Of a stretch of DNA of 64,000 bases, positions 63,958 through 64,000 are shown piece after piece. The DNA lies in NCBI GenBank assembly GCA_947495775.1, contig CANMAQ010000012.1:62001-126000 (forward strand), read 5' to 3'. The notes under the pieces were generated by a model. The model ran no database searches, was not told the origin of the DNA, and was given only the letters and a program-made list of their open reading frames with translations. Position numbers and translations under genes: made by a program. The number at the start of each line of letters is the position of its first letter. The first letter of the stretch is position 1. The DNA is from Jejuia algarum. GTDB taxonomy: Bacteria; Bacteroidota; Bacteroidia; Flavobacteriales; Flavobacteriaceae.

Positions 63958-64000
63958 TGCTAAATAGAGGCATACCTAAAACGGGATGTGTACAAGATTA

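Noticed and set aside
1..64000. tRNA, rRNA, CRISPR array, insertion sequence or prophage genes
   Set aside because: None was seen on reading either strand. No transposase, integrase or repeat-spacer pattern is present.

Overview
The window looks like a chromosomal piece of a marine Flavobacteriaceae genome (Bacteroidota). It is AT-rich, lacks Shine-Dalgarno sites, has TAnnTTTG-type -7 elements, many lipoprotein or Sec-exported enzymes, and two proteins with C-terminal type IX secretion sorting domains. Almost all of it is a polysaccharide utilisation locus (PUL) for a sulfated, rhamnose- and uronate-rich polysaccharide. The best guess for the substrate is ulvan (green-algal rhamnose-3-sulfate/GlcA/IdoA/xylose polymer). 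No single gene proves this; the inference rests on the combination of two BNR-type propeller lyases with the His pairs expected of ulvan lyase families PL24 and PL25, a heparinase-fold lyase candidate, five alpha-L-rhamnosidases, eight S1 sulfatases and an adjacent L-rhamnose catabolic operon.

Layout. (i) 0.2-4.8 kb: a secreted T9SS BNR-type lyase and an unrecognised (alpha/alpha)-toroid-like lipoprotein. (ii) 4.9-32.9 kb: one dense plus-strand run of two GH78 rhamnosidases, a GH43, three sulfatases, a GH2, a PL8 lyase, three tandem GH106 rhamnosidases and a second BNR-type lyase. Most gaps are under 70 bp and several genes touch or overlap. (iii) 33.0-41.9 kb: cytoplasmic UxaB and UxaA of the altronate route, then a GH2 with an altered acid/base position and two sulfatases, one with CxPxL instead of CxPxR. 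(iv) 42.0-49.3 kb: a secreted GH39-like T9SS protein and three more sulfatases. (v) 49.3-54.7 kb: an apparently unrelated accessory island with a minus-strand LRR-protein kinase, DUF1877- and DUF4272-type proteins, two small membrane proteins, a GNAT acetyltransferase, and a 91-bp perfect repeat marking a truncated copy of the DUF4272 gene. (vi) 55.0-57.5 kb: a heparinase II/III-fold lyase candidate. (vii) 57.6-64 kb: a divergent GntR regulator and a rhamnose operon encoding a fused rhamnulose-1-P aldolase/lactaldehyde dehydrogenase, a TIM-barrel rhamnose isomerase and a rhamnulokinase.

Working model (inference): surface and secreted lyases cut the polymer. Periplasmic sulfatases, GH78/GH106 rhamnosidases, GH2, GH43 and GH39-like enzymes strip the oligosaccharides. 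Rhamnose goes to dihydroxyacetone phosphate plus lactate through the RhaI/RhaK/RhaEW set, and uronates go to 2-keto-3-deoxygluconate through UxaB/UxaA. A CAGGAC-like element recurs upstream of three transcription-unit heads, including the rhamnose operon, and may be the GntR operator. SusC/SusD, GH88/GH105 unsaturated-uronyl hydrolases and a sulfatase-maturing enzyme are not in the window and must lie elsewhere.
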